DNA from: an uncultured Acetatifactor sp.
GTDB taxonomy: Bacteria > Bacillota > Clostridia > Lachnospirales > Lachnospiraceae
Reading direction: 5' to 3'
NCBI GenBank assembly: GCA_934394665.1
Contig: CAKRRS010000025.1
Span: 1 to 32,571, forward strand
Length of the DNA stretch: 32,571 bases
Below the pieces are notes generated by a model that was not told the DNA's origin, ran no database searches, and saw nothing but the letters and a program-made list of their open reading frames with translations. A program made the position numbers and the translations under genes. Positions 23,973 to 31,923 of this stretch are shown here, in pieces. How positions within the stretch are numbered: the first letter of the stretch is position 1; every line of letters starts with the position of its first letter.

Positions 23973-26378
23973 TTACATAATGACGAATACTTCATGTTCT
24001 GTGCCTGCGCGGAATACGGGCACTTTATCTGCCTTATGTCCGTCCACAAGGATCTCTTTTATCCCATGCATCACCTTGCTGCGGTTTTCCACCTTAATAT
24101 TGTAAGTTGCTCCACGCCATCTTCTGGTCACCTCGAAGCCTTCCCAGTCTGCCGGAATGCAGGGATCGATGATCAGGCAGTCATAATCCGGACGGATTCC
24201 CAGCATATATCTGGTAGCGCTGAAGTAGGACCAGCCGCCGCTGCCTGTCATGAATGGATGTCTTGCTCTGCCGAATGCTGTGTGATCTTTGCCTGCAATA
24301 AACTGACAGTAGGAATAGGGTTCGGATTCCCGGATCTCGATCCTATCATTCTGCCAGTAAGGGCACAGCGCATCGTAGAATTTCATTGCCAGGTCGCCTC
24401 TGCCGCAGACGCAGGCTGCTGCCCATGCCCAGGGATTGGGATGGGAGAAAATAGCTCCGTTTTCCTTCAGACCCGGATATACCCTCGTTACAAATCCGAT
24501 ATCATCATCGGGCTTCGTATAGGAAGGAGTGTTCAGCAGTAGACCATACGGTGTATACAGATATTCGTCGATGGTCTCCAGTGTCTTTGCACTCTTCTCC
24601 GGATCTGCCACGCCGGACAGAATTGCCCAGGCGTTGGACTCCAGATGTACCTTGCCCTCTGCGTCTTCCTTGCAGCCGATCTTTTTCCCATTCTTCGTGA
24701 TGCCGCGGATGTACCAGTCACCATCCCACAATACCGCATCGCAGGCTGCCTTTACCTTATTTGCCAGCTGATGATAATGCTTCGCATCCTCTCTCTCCCC
24801 GAGGATCTCCGCCAGCATGATAAAATGCTGCAATGCCCAATAGTGCAGGAAGCTTACCATAGCGCTCTCACCGCCGCCCAGATTCAGGCAGTCATTCCAG
24901 TCAGCTCGAAGTCCCTTGCAGATTCCGTCGTTGCCGACCTGCTCCGCGCTGAAGTCCAGAATCCGCTTCAGATGTTCATATACGCTCTCCGTTACTTTAT
25001 TTCCCAATACGTAAGTATCTGCATAGGTGAACTCTTTTCTGGCAAAATTCAGGTCTCCTGTTTCTTTTATGTACTCTACCACTGCACCCACAAGCCACAG
25101 GGCATCATCGGAGCAGGCATCCTTGATTCCGTGGATCATGCTCTGTTTGTCCGGCTCCGGGATCACCGTCGGTGACTGGAACGGTTTCTCTCCGGTCTTT
25201 TCCTCAAACCATTCCGGTGAGAACAGGTGCAGACCGTATCCTGTGGTGGTCAGCCCCTTTAACAGCTGTTCGATTCTTTCCCGGCACTTATCCGGATTGG
25301 AATGAGGGATCGTCATGGCATCCTGTGCCGTATCACGATATCCCAGTCCCACACGACCTCCGACCTCAATAAAGGATGCAAAGCGTGAGAACATGACGTT
25401 GATCTCCGACTGGTACAGTGTCCAGGTATTGATCAGTGTATTCATACCTTCATTCGGAGTCTTGATCTGCAGTGCATCGTATTTTTGTTTCCAATAAGCT
25501 GCCAGATCGGTATAGACCGCATCCACTCTCTTCAGGTCACTGTATTTTACGCGGATCCGTCTGCCTTCTTCGCGATTGCCCTCTCCCAGCATGATCACGA
25601 AGCGGGCTTCCTCACCGGGCTGCAGTTTGAAGTTTTTCTGTAAACTTCCGCAGTGGTTGCCTCCCAGTTCTGTGGAACCGGAGAGAACTGCTCTGTCCAA
25701 TCCCGCAGGATGGTCTTCGGTGCCATACACCCCTAAGAACTTGTCTCTTACGCAGTCATAGCCATCCGGTGTGAAGCTGGCAGTAAGATACTGATACCCT
25801 TTTTCCTCGTAAAACAGGTCTTCCTCGATGATACCGTCTTCGTAGGAAGAACCGGCACAGTACAGACTCATCTGGAAATTCTGGTTGTCGATCATAATGT
25901 GATGGAAAGAAAATTCCATGTAAGTAAATAAGGAAAGATCCCTGACGGCATCTGTGGTGTTTTTCACCTTTACGTCCCACAGCAATACATTCTCCCCACG
26001 GGGAATGACCATAGTCTGTGAAGATGCCAGTCCGTCATACTCACTTTCGTAGACCGTGTAAGACAGTCCGTGACGGCAGCGGTAGCTTGCCTTGGACAGG
26101 TCCTTCGCCACCGGCTGCCAGGAGATGGAATGGTAATCCTTCTTCTCATTATCTCTGATGTATACATAGAATCCCGGCCGGTCCATGGGTACCCCATTCC
26201 CACGGAAACGGCTGATCCTGTGATACTCGGGAGTTTTGTAGAACAGATAACCTCCCGCCGTGTGATTGATGACCGCTGCCATGTCCTCGACACCCAGATA
26301 GTTGGTCCAGGAACAGGGCAGAGCCACGTTGTCGATGACATATTCTCTTTTTTCATTATCGAAATAGCCGTATTGCAA
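23973..26378 (-). CDS. chbP: GH94 N,N'-diacetylchitobiose phosphorylase
   Basis: This 801-residue GH94 enzyme should split chitobiose with phosphate into GlcNAc-1-P and GlcNAc inside the cell. It matches the Vibrio proteolyticus enzyme, as I remember it, along its whole length: YGYFDN at the start, NYLGVED, SISWQPVAK, SFIEVGGRVGLGYRDTAQDA, CSDDALWL, GLRADWNDCLNLGGGESAMV (catalytic Asp in RADWND, about 491-496), SFLHYWALQ, HLESN, IGFVTRVYPGLKENGAIFSH and PCIPADWEGFEVTRRWRGAT. Cellobiose phosphorylases differ at several of these places. The start is TTG 26378, preceded by GGGAGGGA; no ATG fits. There is no signal peptide, so it acts on imported sugar. It leads the cluster ending with nagA. Exact sugar preference is inferred, not proven. 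Confidence 0.9.
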   Translation of the reverse strand: MQYGYFDNEKREYVIDNVALPCSWTNYLGVEDMAAVINHTAGGYLFYKTPEYHRISRFRGNGVPMDRPGFYVYIRDNEKKDYHSISWQPVAKDLSKASYRCRHGLSYTVYESEYDGLASSQTMVIPRGENVLLWDVKVKNTTDAVRDLSLFTYMEFSFHHIMIDNQNFQMSLYCAGSSYEDGIIEEDLFYEEKGYQYLTASFTPDGYDCVRDKFLGVYGTEDHPAGLDRAVLSGSTELGGNHCGSLQKNFKLQPGEEARFVIMLGEGNREEGRRIRVKYSDLKRVDAVYTDLAAYWKQKYDALQIKTPNEGMNTLINTWTLYQSEINVMFSRFASFIEVGGRVGLGYRDTAQDAMTIPHSNPDKCRERIEQLLKGLTTTGYGLHLFSPEWFEEKTGEKPFQSPTVIPEPDKQSMIHGIKDACSDDALWLVGAVVEYIKETGDLNFARKEFTYADTYVLGNKVTESVYEHLKRILDFSAEQVGNDGICKGLRADWNDCLNLGGGESAMVSFLHYWALQHFIMLAEILGEREDAKHYHQLANKVKAACDAVLWDGDWYIRGITKNGKKIGCKEDAEGKVHLESNAWAILSGVADPEKSAKTLETIDEYLYTPYGLLLNTPSYTKPDDDIGFVTRVYPGLKENGAIFSHPNPWAWAAACVCGRGDLAMKFYDALCPYWQNDRIEIRESEPYSYCQFIAGKDHTAFGRARHPFMTGSGGWSYFSATRYMLGIRPDYDCLIIDPCIPADWEGFEVTRRWRGATYNIKVENRSKVMHGIKEILVDGHKADKVPVFRAGTEHEVFVIM

Positions 26379-26446
26379 AACGCGTCCCTCCCGTATATAG
26401 TTTTTTGCTTTTTCAGAACTTTTTTGTTCTGTTTTATTGTAATTTC

Positions 26447-26475
26447 ATTATAGAAAAGAAGGCCTTTGTTTAAAA
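26447..26475 (-). promoter_or_regulatory. Predicted promoter of the chitobiose operon
   Basis: On the minus strand a perfect TATAAT lies about 70 bases upstream of the TTG start, but the -35 position at 17-base spacing reads TTTTAA, a poor match. A good -10 with a bad -35 fits a promoter that needs an activator, here most simply the AraC-type response regulator. The 251-base divergent gap is AT-rich and also serves the DUF1846 gene. Confidence 0.45.
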
Positions 26476-26572
26476 TTGCTCATTATGTGATTATTTGCCC
26501 AAATTTGTTAGATATAATAATGATTTCCAAAAAAAATTATACTTTTCAGTAGATTTTTGGGAAACACTAAAC

Positions 26573-26578
26573 TATAAT
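26573..26578 (+). promoter_or_regulatory. Predicted -10 of the DUF1846 gene
   Basis: ACTATAATAG contains a perfect TATAAT 52 bases before the ATG. The -35 position (TAGATT at 17-base spacing) is weak. Confidence 0.4.
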
Positions 26579-26629
26579 AGAACATCATGGGATTTTAGTT
26601 GCAAAGATCCATAAAGAAAGGTGTCAGCA

Positions 26630-28114
26630 ATGTACAAGATAGGTTTTGACAATGACAAATACCTCAGTCTGCAGTCTGAGAAGATTAAGGAGCGTATCGC
26701 GAAATTCGGCGGCAAGCTGTATCTGGAATTCGGCGGCAAGCTATTCGATGATTATCATGCTTCCCGTGTTCTGCCCGGTTTCCATCCGGACAGCAAGATC
26801 AATATGCTGGCACAGTTAAAGGACGAGGCGGAAATCGTCATCGTCATCAATGCAGCAGATATTGAGAAGAATAAAGTCCGTTCCGATCTTGGCATTACCT
26901 ATGATCTGGATGTGTTACGTCTGATCGATGCTTTCCGTGGCTATGGTCTGTATGTCGGCAGTGTATGTCTGACTCGCTTTGCCGGGCAGCCCAGTGCCAT
27001 TGCTTATCAGAAAAAACTGGAGTCTCTGGGTATGAAGGTATACCGCCATTATTCCATTCCCGGATATCCTTCCAATATTCCGTTCATCGTAAGTGATGAA
27101 GGTTACGGTAAAAATGATTATATTGAAACCACCCGTTCTCTGGTAGTCGTTACTGCTCCCGGACCGGGAAGCGGCAAGATGGCTACCTGCCTCTCCCAGC
27201 TGTATCACGAATACAAGAGAGGCATCAAGGCCGGTTATGCCAAGTATGAGACTTTCCCGATCTGGAATATTCCGTTAAAGCATCCGGTGAACCTGGCTTA
27301 TGAAGCCGCTACCGCAGACTTGAACGATGTCAATATGATCGATCCGTTCCATCTGGAAGCTTACGGTGAGACCACGATCAATTACAATCGTGACGTGGAG
27401 ATCTTCCCCGTAGTCAGCGCTATGTTCGAGAAGATCATGGGCAGCTGTCCTTACAAGTCTCCTACTGACATGGGTGTCAATATGGCAGGCTTCGGTATTG
27501 TCGATGACGAAGCTGTCCGCGACGCCGCCAAACAGGAAATCATCCGCCGCTACTACCACACTCTGTGCCAGAAGCGCCAGGGTACCGCCGGTGACGACCA
27601 GATCTTAAAGCTTGAGCTTCTGATGAAGCAGGCAGGTGTCACCATCGACGATCGCGCAGTAGTCAGTGCAGCCAATATCAAAGCAGAGACCACCGGGGAA
27701 CCGGCAGCTGCGATCCAGCTTCCGGACGGCAGAGTCCTCACCGGACGGACCAGTACTCTGCTGGGTGCTTCTTCCGCATTATTATTAAATGCCTTGAAGG
27801 CTCTGGCCGGCATTCCGGACGAAGTACAGCTGATCTCACCTACCGCCATCGGTCCTATCCAGGATCTGAAGACGAACTACCTGGGGAACCGCAATCCCCG
27901 GCTGCATACGGATGAAACACTGATCGCGCTTTCCATCTGTGCAGCTACGGATGATACTGCGAAGGCTGCTGTGGAGCAGTTGAAGAACCTGAAAGGTTCC
28001 GAAGTGCACTCCAGCGTGATCCTGTCCCAGATCGACATGAATACCTTCCGCAAGTTAGGCGTGAATCTGACATGCGAACCTCATTATCAAAACCAGAAGC
28101 TTTACCACAACTAA
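26630..28114 (+). CDS. DUF1846 family protein of unknown function
   Basis: The 494-residue protein belongs to DUF1846, a conserved cytosolic family in Firmicutes and Actinobacteria without a settled function. It begins MYKIGFDNDKYLSLQSEKI. A glycine-rich loop, TAPGPGSGKMATCLSQLYHE (about 175-194), looks like a nucleotide- or phosphate-binding loop but lacks the Ser/Thr after GK of a true Walker A. Other conserved-looking stretches are NAADIEKNKVRSDLGITYD and YKSPTDMGVNMAGFGIVDD. There is no signal peptide or membrane segment. ATG 26630 is preferred to the GTG three codons upstream because AAAGGTG is then properly spaced. It is divergent from the chitobiose operon and ends in a strong terminator, so it is a single transcript. 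Confidence 0.85.
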   Translation: MYKIGFDNDKYLSLQSEKIKERIAKFGGKLYLEFGGKLFDDYHASRVLPGFHPDSKINMLAQLKDEAEIVIVINAADIEKNKVRSDLGITYDLDVLRLIDAFRGYGLYVGSVCLTRFAGQPSAIAYQKKLESLGMKVYRHYSIPGYPSNIPFIVSDEGYGKNDYIETTRSLVVVTAPGPGSGKMATCLSQLYHEYKRGIKAGYAKYETFPIWNIPLKHPVNLAYEAATADLNDVNMIDPFHLEAYGETTINYNRDVEIFPVVSAMFEKIMGSCPYKSPTDMGVNMAGFGIVDDEAVRDAAKQEIIRRYYHTLCQKRQGTAGDDQILKLELLMKQAGVTIDDRAVVSAANIKAETTGEPAAAIQLPDGRVLTGRTSTLLGASSALLLNALKALAGIPDEVQLISPTAIGPIQDLKTNYLGNRNPRLHTDETLIALSICAATDDTAKAAVEQLKNLKGSEVHSSVILSQIDMNTFRKLGVNLTCEPHYQNQKLYHN

Positions 28115-28190
28115 ATATGCTGTTTCGTGATTTGGAATCAGATTGTTTTTCTTATTTTGCATCATGTAATTTTGAATCAGACAGTTATTT

Positions 28191-28230
28191 GAGCGAAGGC
28201 GCTCCCCAAGGGGAGTCCCTCGCTCTTTTT
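28191..28230 (+). terminator. Intrinsic terminator after the DUF1846 gene
   Basis: GAGCGA pairs with TCGCTC and an inner CTCCCC with GGGGAG around a two-base loop, followed by TTTTT and an AT-rich run. It is a textbook terminator 77 bases past the stop and isolates pyrG from upstream transcription. Confidence 0.85.
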
Positions 28231-28277
28231 ATATATAACTATTTTACAGCATAAGCTTCGTTATCACCAAATATTCA

Positions 28278-28321
28278 CAGTGCATCACTTCATTTCTTGA
28301 TTGCATCTCGGACATGCACTG
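28278..28321 (+). promoter_or_regulatory. Inverted repeat in the pyrG leader
   Basis: CAGTGCAT (28278-28285) and ATGCACTG (28314-28321) are perfect 8-base arms around 28 bases, ending 45 bases before the pyrG ATG. It has no T-run, and the initial G-stretch used in Bacillus pyrG attenuation is not visible, so its role is unclear. Confidence 0.35.
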
Positions 28322-28366
28322 AGGTTTCAAAGCTTTGCTGAGATATATCAAAAGGAGGAGAAAATT

Positions 28367-29983
28367 ATGGCAGTAAAGTATGTGTTTGTGACCGGAGGCG
28401 TCGTATCCGGTCTGGGAAAAGGAATTACCGCAGCTTCCCTGGGAAGACTGTTAAAAGCAAGAGGTTACAAGGTAACCATGCAGAAGTTTGATCCGTATAT
28501 CAACATTGACCCAGGCACCATGAACCCCATCCAGCACGGTGAGGTATTCGTCACGGAGGATGGTACGGAGACTGATCTGGATCTGGGACATTATGAGCGT
28601 TTCATTGATGAGAACCTGGATAAAAATTCCAACGTGACCACCGGTAAGGTCTATTGGTCCGTATTGCAGAAGGAGCGTCGCGGTGACTACGGCGGAGGCA
28701 CCGTGCAGGTCATCCCTCATATCACCAATGAGATCAAGAGCCGTTTCTACCGCAATTTTACCGATGATGAGACCCGTATTGCCATCATCGAAGTCGGCGG
28801 TACCGTCGGTGATATCGAGAGCCAGCCTTTTCTCGAGTCCATCCGTCAGTTCCAGCATGAGGTAGGTCATGAGAATGCAATTCTGATCCATGTTACCCTG
28901 ATTCCTTATCTGAGTGCTTCCCAAGAATTGAAGACCAAGCCCACCCAGGCCAGTGTCAAGGATCTGCAGGGCATGGGTATCCAGCCGGATATTATCGTAT
29001 GCCGGAGCGAGCATCCTCTGGACCAGTCCATCAAAGACAAGATTGCGTTGTTCTGTAACGTACCTGAGAGCCATGTATTACAGAATCTGGATGTGGAATA
29101 TCTGTATGAAGCGCCGCTGGCAATGGAAAAAGAGCATCTGGCACAGGTAGCCTGCGAATGTCTGCATCTGGATTGTCCGGAACCGGATCTGACCGACTGG
29201 AAGAAGATGGTGGAGGATCTGCGTCATCCCACCGATGAAGTGCAGATCGCTCTGGTCGGAAAATATGTCTCTCTGCATGATGCCTATATCAGTGTCGTGG
29301 AGGCTTTGAAGCATGGCGGTATCACCAATCATGCGACCGTACACATCAAATGGATCGACTCCGAGACGGTAACGCCTGAAAATGTGGATGAACTGTTAGG
29401 TGACTGCAACGGTGTCCTAGTACCCGGCGGCTTCGGTTCCCGGGGTATCGAAGGCAAGATCCTGGCGATTCAGTATGCAAGAACCCATGGAGTTCCCTTC
29501 CTGGGACTGTGTCTGGGAATGCAGCTGACGATCGTAGAATATGCAAGAAATGTCATCGGGTATACGGATGCCCACAGTGTGGAACTGGATCCTAACACCA
29601 CACATCCTGTGATCGCTCTGATGCCGGACCAGAACGGCGTCGAGGATATCGGCGGTACCTTAAGACTGGGTGCATACCCTTGTGTACTGGATAAGGATTC
29701 CCGTGCTTACCGGCTCTACGGACAGGAGAACATCTCTGAGAGACATCGTCATCGTTACGAGGTCAACAACGATTACCGTGCCGTCCTCACCGAACACGGT
29801 CTTCGTCTGTCCGGTCTGTCCCCTGACGGACGTATCGTGGAAATGTGCGAGCTTACCGAGCACCCCTTCTTCGTAGCCACCCAGGGACACCCCGAGCTCA
29901 AGTCCAGACCCAACAGACCCCATCCGTTATTTAAGGGATTCGTGGAAGCAGCTTTGGAGAATAAACACCGCGATATGAAATAA
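28367..29983 (+). CDS. pyrG: CTP synthase
   Basis: PyrG aminates UTP to CTP using ATP and glutamine. The protein has 538 residues. The N-terminal synthase domain shows [40 protein letters not shown] and [14 protein letters not shown]. The C-terminal class I glutamine amidotransferase has [12 protein letters not shown], the nucleophile Cys in LGLCLGMQ and the His-Glu pair in [14 protein letters not shown] 28367 is fixed by AAAGGAGGAG just upstream and by the family start [11 protein letters not shown]. It stands alone between the DUF1846 terminator and the repeat-rich non-coding region. Confidence 0.97.
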   Translation: MAVKYVFVTGGVVSGLGKGITAASLGRLLKARGYKVTMQKFDPYINIDPGTMNPIQHGEVFVTEDGTETDLDLGHYERFIDENLDKNSNVTTGKVYWSVLQKERRGDYGGGTVQVIPHITNEIKSRFYRNFTDDETRIAIIEVGGTVGDIESQPFLESIRQFQHEVGHENAILIHVTLIPYLSASQELKTKPTQASVKDLQGMGIQPDIIVCRSEHPLDQSIKDKIALFCNVPESHVLQNLDVEYLYEAPLAMEKEHLAQVACECLHLDCPEPDLTDWKKMVEDLRHPTDEVQIALVGKYVSLHDAYISVVEALKHGGITNHATVHIKWIDSETVTPENVDELLGDCNGVLVPGGFGSRGIEGKILAIQYARTHGVPFLGLCLGMQLTIVEYARNVIGYTDAHSVELDPNTTHPVIALMPDQNGVEDIGGTLRLGAYPCVLDKDSRAYRLYGQENISERHRHRYEVNNDYRAVLTEHGLRLSGLSPDGRIVEMCELTEHPFFVATQGHPELKSRPNRPHPLFKGFVEAALENKHRDMK

Positions 29984-30205
29984 GAGTGACAGCGTTTTTT
30001 GCTGACAATCTTATGAATAGCGTGGCTCATTGCGGAGAACTGCCAATAAATGTGGAGCGCCCTTTGCGACACATTTATGAATTGGGTGCATGGCTCATAA
30101 CGTAGGGGGCCGTAAAATCCACGCAGAAAGGACTGCCCGCCTCAGCGTGGGCACAGGTGATAGGAGCAAGCTTCTCTGTACCCTTCTTCCTCCTCAGCGT
30201 GAATA

Positions 30206-30358
30206 GTTTATGGGTATGAGAAGCTTGTTTTGTTGCTGATACCCACGCTACGAAAAGTTTGAGGGTATGGGAAGCTTATTTTGTTGCTGATACCCACGCT
30301 ACGAAAAGTTTGAGGGTATGGGAAGCTTATTCTATTGCAGATACCCAAATTGTGAAAA
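30206..30358 (+). repeat. Tandem 51-bp repeat, three units
   Basis: Units lie at 30206-30256, 30257-30307 and 30308-30358. Each contains GGGTAT...ATACCC arms around a loop with AAGCTT. Units 1 and 2 are nearly identical; unit 3 diverges in its last third. A decayed unit may precede them, since CCTCAGCGTG recurs 52 bases apart at 30140 and 30192. The period is a multiple of three, but an in-frame stop in unit 1 and no ribosome site argue against translation. Confidence 0.8.
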
Positions 30359-30409
30359 CCGGAAGGTATAACAAGGAATATATTCTAAAATGTTCGTCGT
30401 GGGCGTTCT

Positions 30410-30470
30410 GCATTTTGGGCCTATATAGAAAAACTGAGTTGTGAGATACTAAATTTGCTATAAATAACGC
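30410..30470 (+). repeat. Decayed copy of the palindromic element
   Basis: CTATATAGAAAAACTGAG...GAGATACTAAATTTG parallels the left half of the intact 92-bp element (CTATAGGAAAAAAACTGG...GAGATACTCATTTTG), 70 bases upstream of it. The right half is not recognisable. Confidence 0.45.
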
Positions 30471-30482
30471 ATAAAAAGATGA

Positions 30483-30574
30483 ATATGGGTCTATAGGAAA
30501 AAAACTGGCTCTGAGATACTCATTTTGAAGAAATTGAGTATCTGGCAAGCGAATTTTTCGCTATAGACCCATAT
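30483..30574. repeat. 92-bp palindromic element with 14-bp perfect terminal arms
   Basis: ATATGGGTCTATAG (30483-30496) and CTATAGACCCATAT (30561-30574) are perfect arms. Inside, on exactly the same centre, AGATACTCA (30514-30522) pairs with TGAGTATCT (30535-30543), and an A-run pairs with a T-run. The whole element folds into one rod. A further terminal fragment, TCTATAGACCCAT, lies at 30630-30642. Multiple copies at different stages of decay suggest a small non-autonomous mobile element or REP-like sequence. Confidence 0.7.
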
Positions 30575-30732
30575 TGTTTAGTTTTTGTTTTTTACTCGTC
30601 CCCCAAAGTACCTACAGGAAAATTTATCTTCTATAGACCCATGAAGCTTTTCAAGAAATCAGTAGCCCACAGCTTCGGTTCTTAGCCCCAATGCTGGCTA
30701 CGGGGATTCGATAGCATTTCTTCACTAACTTT

Positions 30733-31152
30733 CTATTTCTTTTTATCATTTCGCAAATACATCAAAATCCCATGAATCACTCTGCCAAGACATGCTCCCA
30801 CCACTGCTCCGGCAATGGTGATTCCCAGTATTTCCACATAGCGAAATCTGTTTGCCGAAAATGCCCATACGCATGCTACGACGCCGCACAAAACGATCAA
30901 TCCGATATAGATATCTTTTATACTCTTATTCTCCCTCGAACTCCCGGATGACATCGCGTCATTTCCCACCAGTTCATCAATGCTTATGTCAAATTGCTTC
31001 GATAAGAGAATTAATTGCTCCGGGTTCGGCGACGTCTCTCCTAATTCCCAGTTTGATATCGTCTGCCTTGTAACATTGATTTTTTCTGCCAGCTTCTCCT
31101 GCGAAAGTCCCTTCTTTTTTCTTAAGGTCTGAATATTGTTTCCTAACTGCAT
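30733..31152 (-). CDS. XRE-family regulator with membrane anchor
   Basis: The 139-residue protein has an N-terminal XRE/Cro HTH (about 4-60: NNIQTLRKKKGLSQEKLAEK, then VTRQTISNWELGETSPNPEQ), a short hydrophilic linker, and two predicted membrane segments (about 81-98 and 107-132) with a basic end. Firmicutes have many such small membrane-tethered HTH proteins; most are uncharacterised. AAGGAGAGG precedes the ATG. A palindrome at 31179-31190 overlaps the likely -10, so autoregulation is plausible. It lies 180 bases downstream of the DUF3592-like gene on the same strand. Confidence 0.85.
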   Translation of the reverse strand: MQLGNNIQTLRKKKGLSQEKLAEKINVTRQTISNWELGETSPNPEQLILLSKQFDISIDELVGNDAMSSGSSRENKSIKDIYIGLIVLCGVVACVWAFSANRFRYVEILGITIAGAVVGACLGRVIHGILMYLRNDKKK

Positions 31153-31175
31153 CCGTCACCTCTCCTTTCGCAGGA

Positions 31176-31204
31176 AGTATAGCATGCTATCGCCATGCAG
31201 CGCT
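31176..31204 (-). promoter_or_regulatory. Possible operator/promoter of the XRE gene
   Basis: ATAGCATGCTAT (31179-31190) is a perfect 12-bp palindrome overlapping a minus-strand TATACT (-10-like, 31176-31181). GATAGC motifs repeat just upstream and GCATG/CATGC form a second dyad. The -35 position is poor. It suits a self-repressing XRE protein. Confidence 0.35.
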
Positions 31205-31332
31205 ATCAACATCTCCGGGAAATTGCGCAAAGGAACTTAACATTTCCGCAAACCTCAGAGTTTCTACTGATTTACCGGTTTCTCCGGTATTCGGCATTGT
31301 CCACATGTTCCGAGTGTTCCTATGTACCATTT

Positions 31333-31893
31333 TCAGGATTGCTGCCACAAAATTGCTACTACCAAAAACATAATTGCAAAACCAAATTCAATCACTGTCG
31401 TGAACCTGATTCTTCTCTTCAAAACACATACTCCCGGATGTTTTGAATGAATATAGATGGGATAAGTGTTTCCTTCTGTCATCCTCCGCAGCAGGCGATA
31501 GGGTACTGTCAATGTGGTCTGCTCATGGTAAGCCGTGCCGTTACAGACGTATTCAAACACCGGTGCATAGCTGGTAATCCCATAGCGTCCAGGGTAGCTG
31601 TTATATCCGCAATAGATAGCTTCTATCTTCTGATTGCAGCAAAATACAGCATAGATATCATTCATACCCAGTAAAAACAGAAACAATCCAAACACGCTCA
31701 TAATCAGCAGCGCTTCGAGAGCTTCATTCCCTACAAACAAAATAACAAATGATGTGATGGCAAAACCAGCAAATGTCAGGATGATGTCCAGACATATAAA
31801 AGGTACAACCTTATATCTCTTATTTTTTATAATGATAACGGTAGATACTCCAAACAATAATGTCAATATGTATACCAGAGCTTCCATTACCAT
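31333..31893 (-). CDS. DUF3592-like membrane protein
   Basis: The 186-residue protein has two or three N-terminal membrane segments (YILTLLFGVSTVIIIKN, then FICLDIILTFAGFAITSFVI and ALLIMSVFGLFLFLLGM), a small extracytoplasmic or cytoplasmic beta-rich domain (YAPVFEYVCNGTAYHEQTTL, then PIYIHSKHPGVCVLKR) and a C-terminal membrane segment. The YAPVFEY...G and Y.I..HP spacing is that of DUF3592, whose function is unknown. ATG 31893 is chosen because GGAGGAGAGG lies upstream. It begins 30 bases after the hydrolase stop, so the two are probably co-transcribed. Confidence 0.7.
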   Translation of the reverse strand: MVMEALVYILTLLFGVSTVIIIKNKRYKVVPFICLDIILTFAGFAITSFVILFVGNEALEALLIMSVFGLFLFLLGMNDIYAVFCCNQKIEAIYCGYNSYPGRYGITSYAPVFEYVCNGTAYHEQTTLTVPYRLLRRMTEGNTYPIYIHSKHPGVCVLKRRIRFTTVIEFGFAIMFLVVAILWQQS

Positions 31894-31923
31894 ATCCCTC
31901 TCCTCCGATCTAATAAGCAAAAT

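Larger units (their letters stand above)
29984..30732. other. 750-base repeat-rich region without a convincing gene
   Basis: No frame here looks like a protein. It holds a perfect hairpin ATAAATGTG/CACATTTAT (30046-30054 and 30070-30078), TTATGAAT...GGCTCATWRCG motifs twice (from about 30011 and 30074), CCTCAGCGTG twice with a 52-base offset (30140 and 30192), the 51-bp tandem repeats (30206-30358) and the 92-bp palindrome (30483-30574). It starts right after pyrG and ends at the XRE gene, so it includes the 3' ends of two convergent transcripts. Confidence 0.7.

Noticed and set aside
23973..26378. Cellobiose phosphorylase as the name for the GH94 gene
   Set aside because: Start, NYLGVED, CSDDALWL, SFLHYWALQ and IGFVTRVYPG segments fit the chitobiose enzyme better, and the nagA/nagB context agrees. 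Recalled sequences only; a tree would decide.
28231..28366. Bacillus-type CTP-responsive attenuator of pyrG
   Set aside because: The only strong terminator (28191-28230) belongs to the upstream gene, and no initiating G-run or second terminator is seen before pyrG.
30206..30358. CRISPR array
   Set aside because: The units are contiguous 51-bp copies with no unique spacers between conserved repeats, and no cas gene is near.
30259..30444. 61-codon frame with a repeated WEAY-type peptide
   Set aside because: The periodicity comes from the 51-bp DNA repeat (17 codons). The same frame has a stop in the first unit, and no ribosome site is present.
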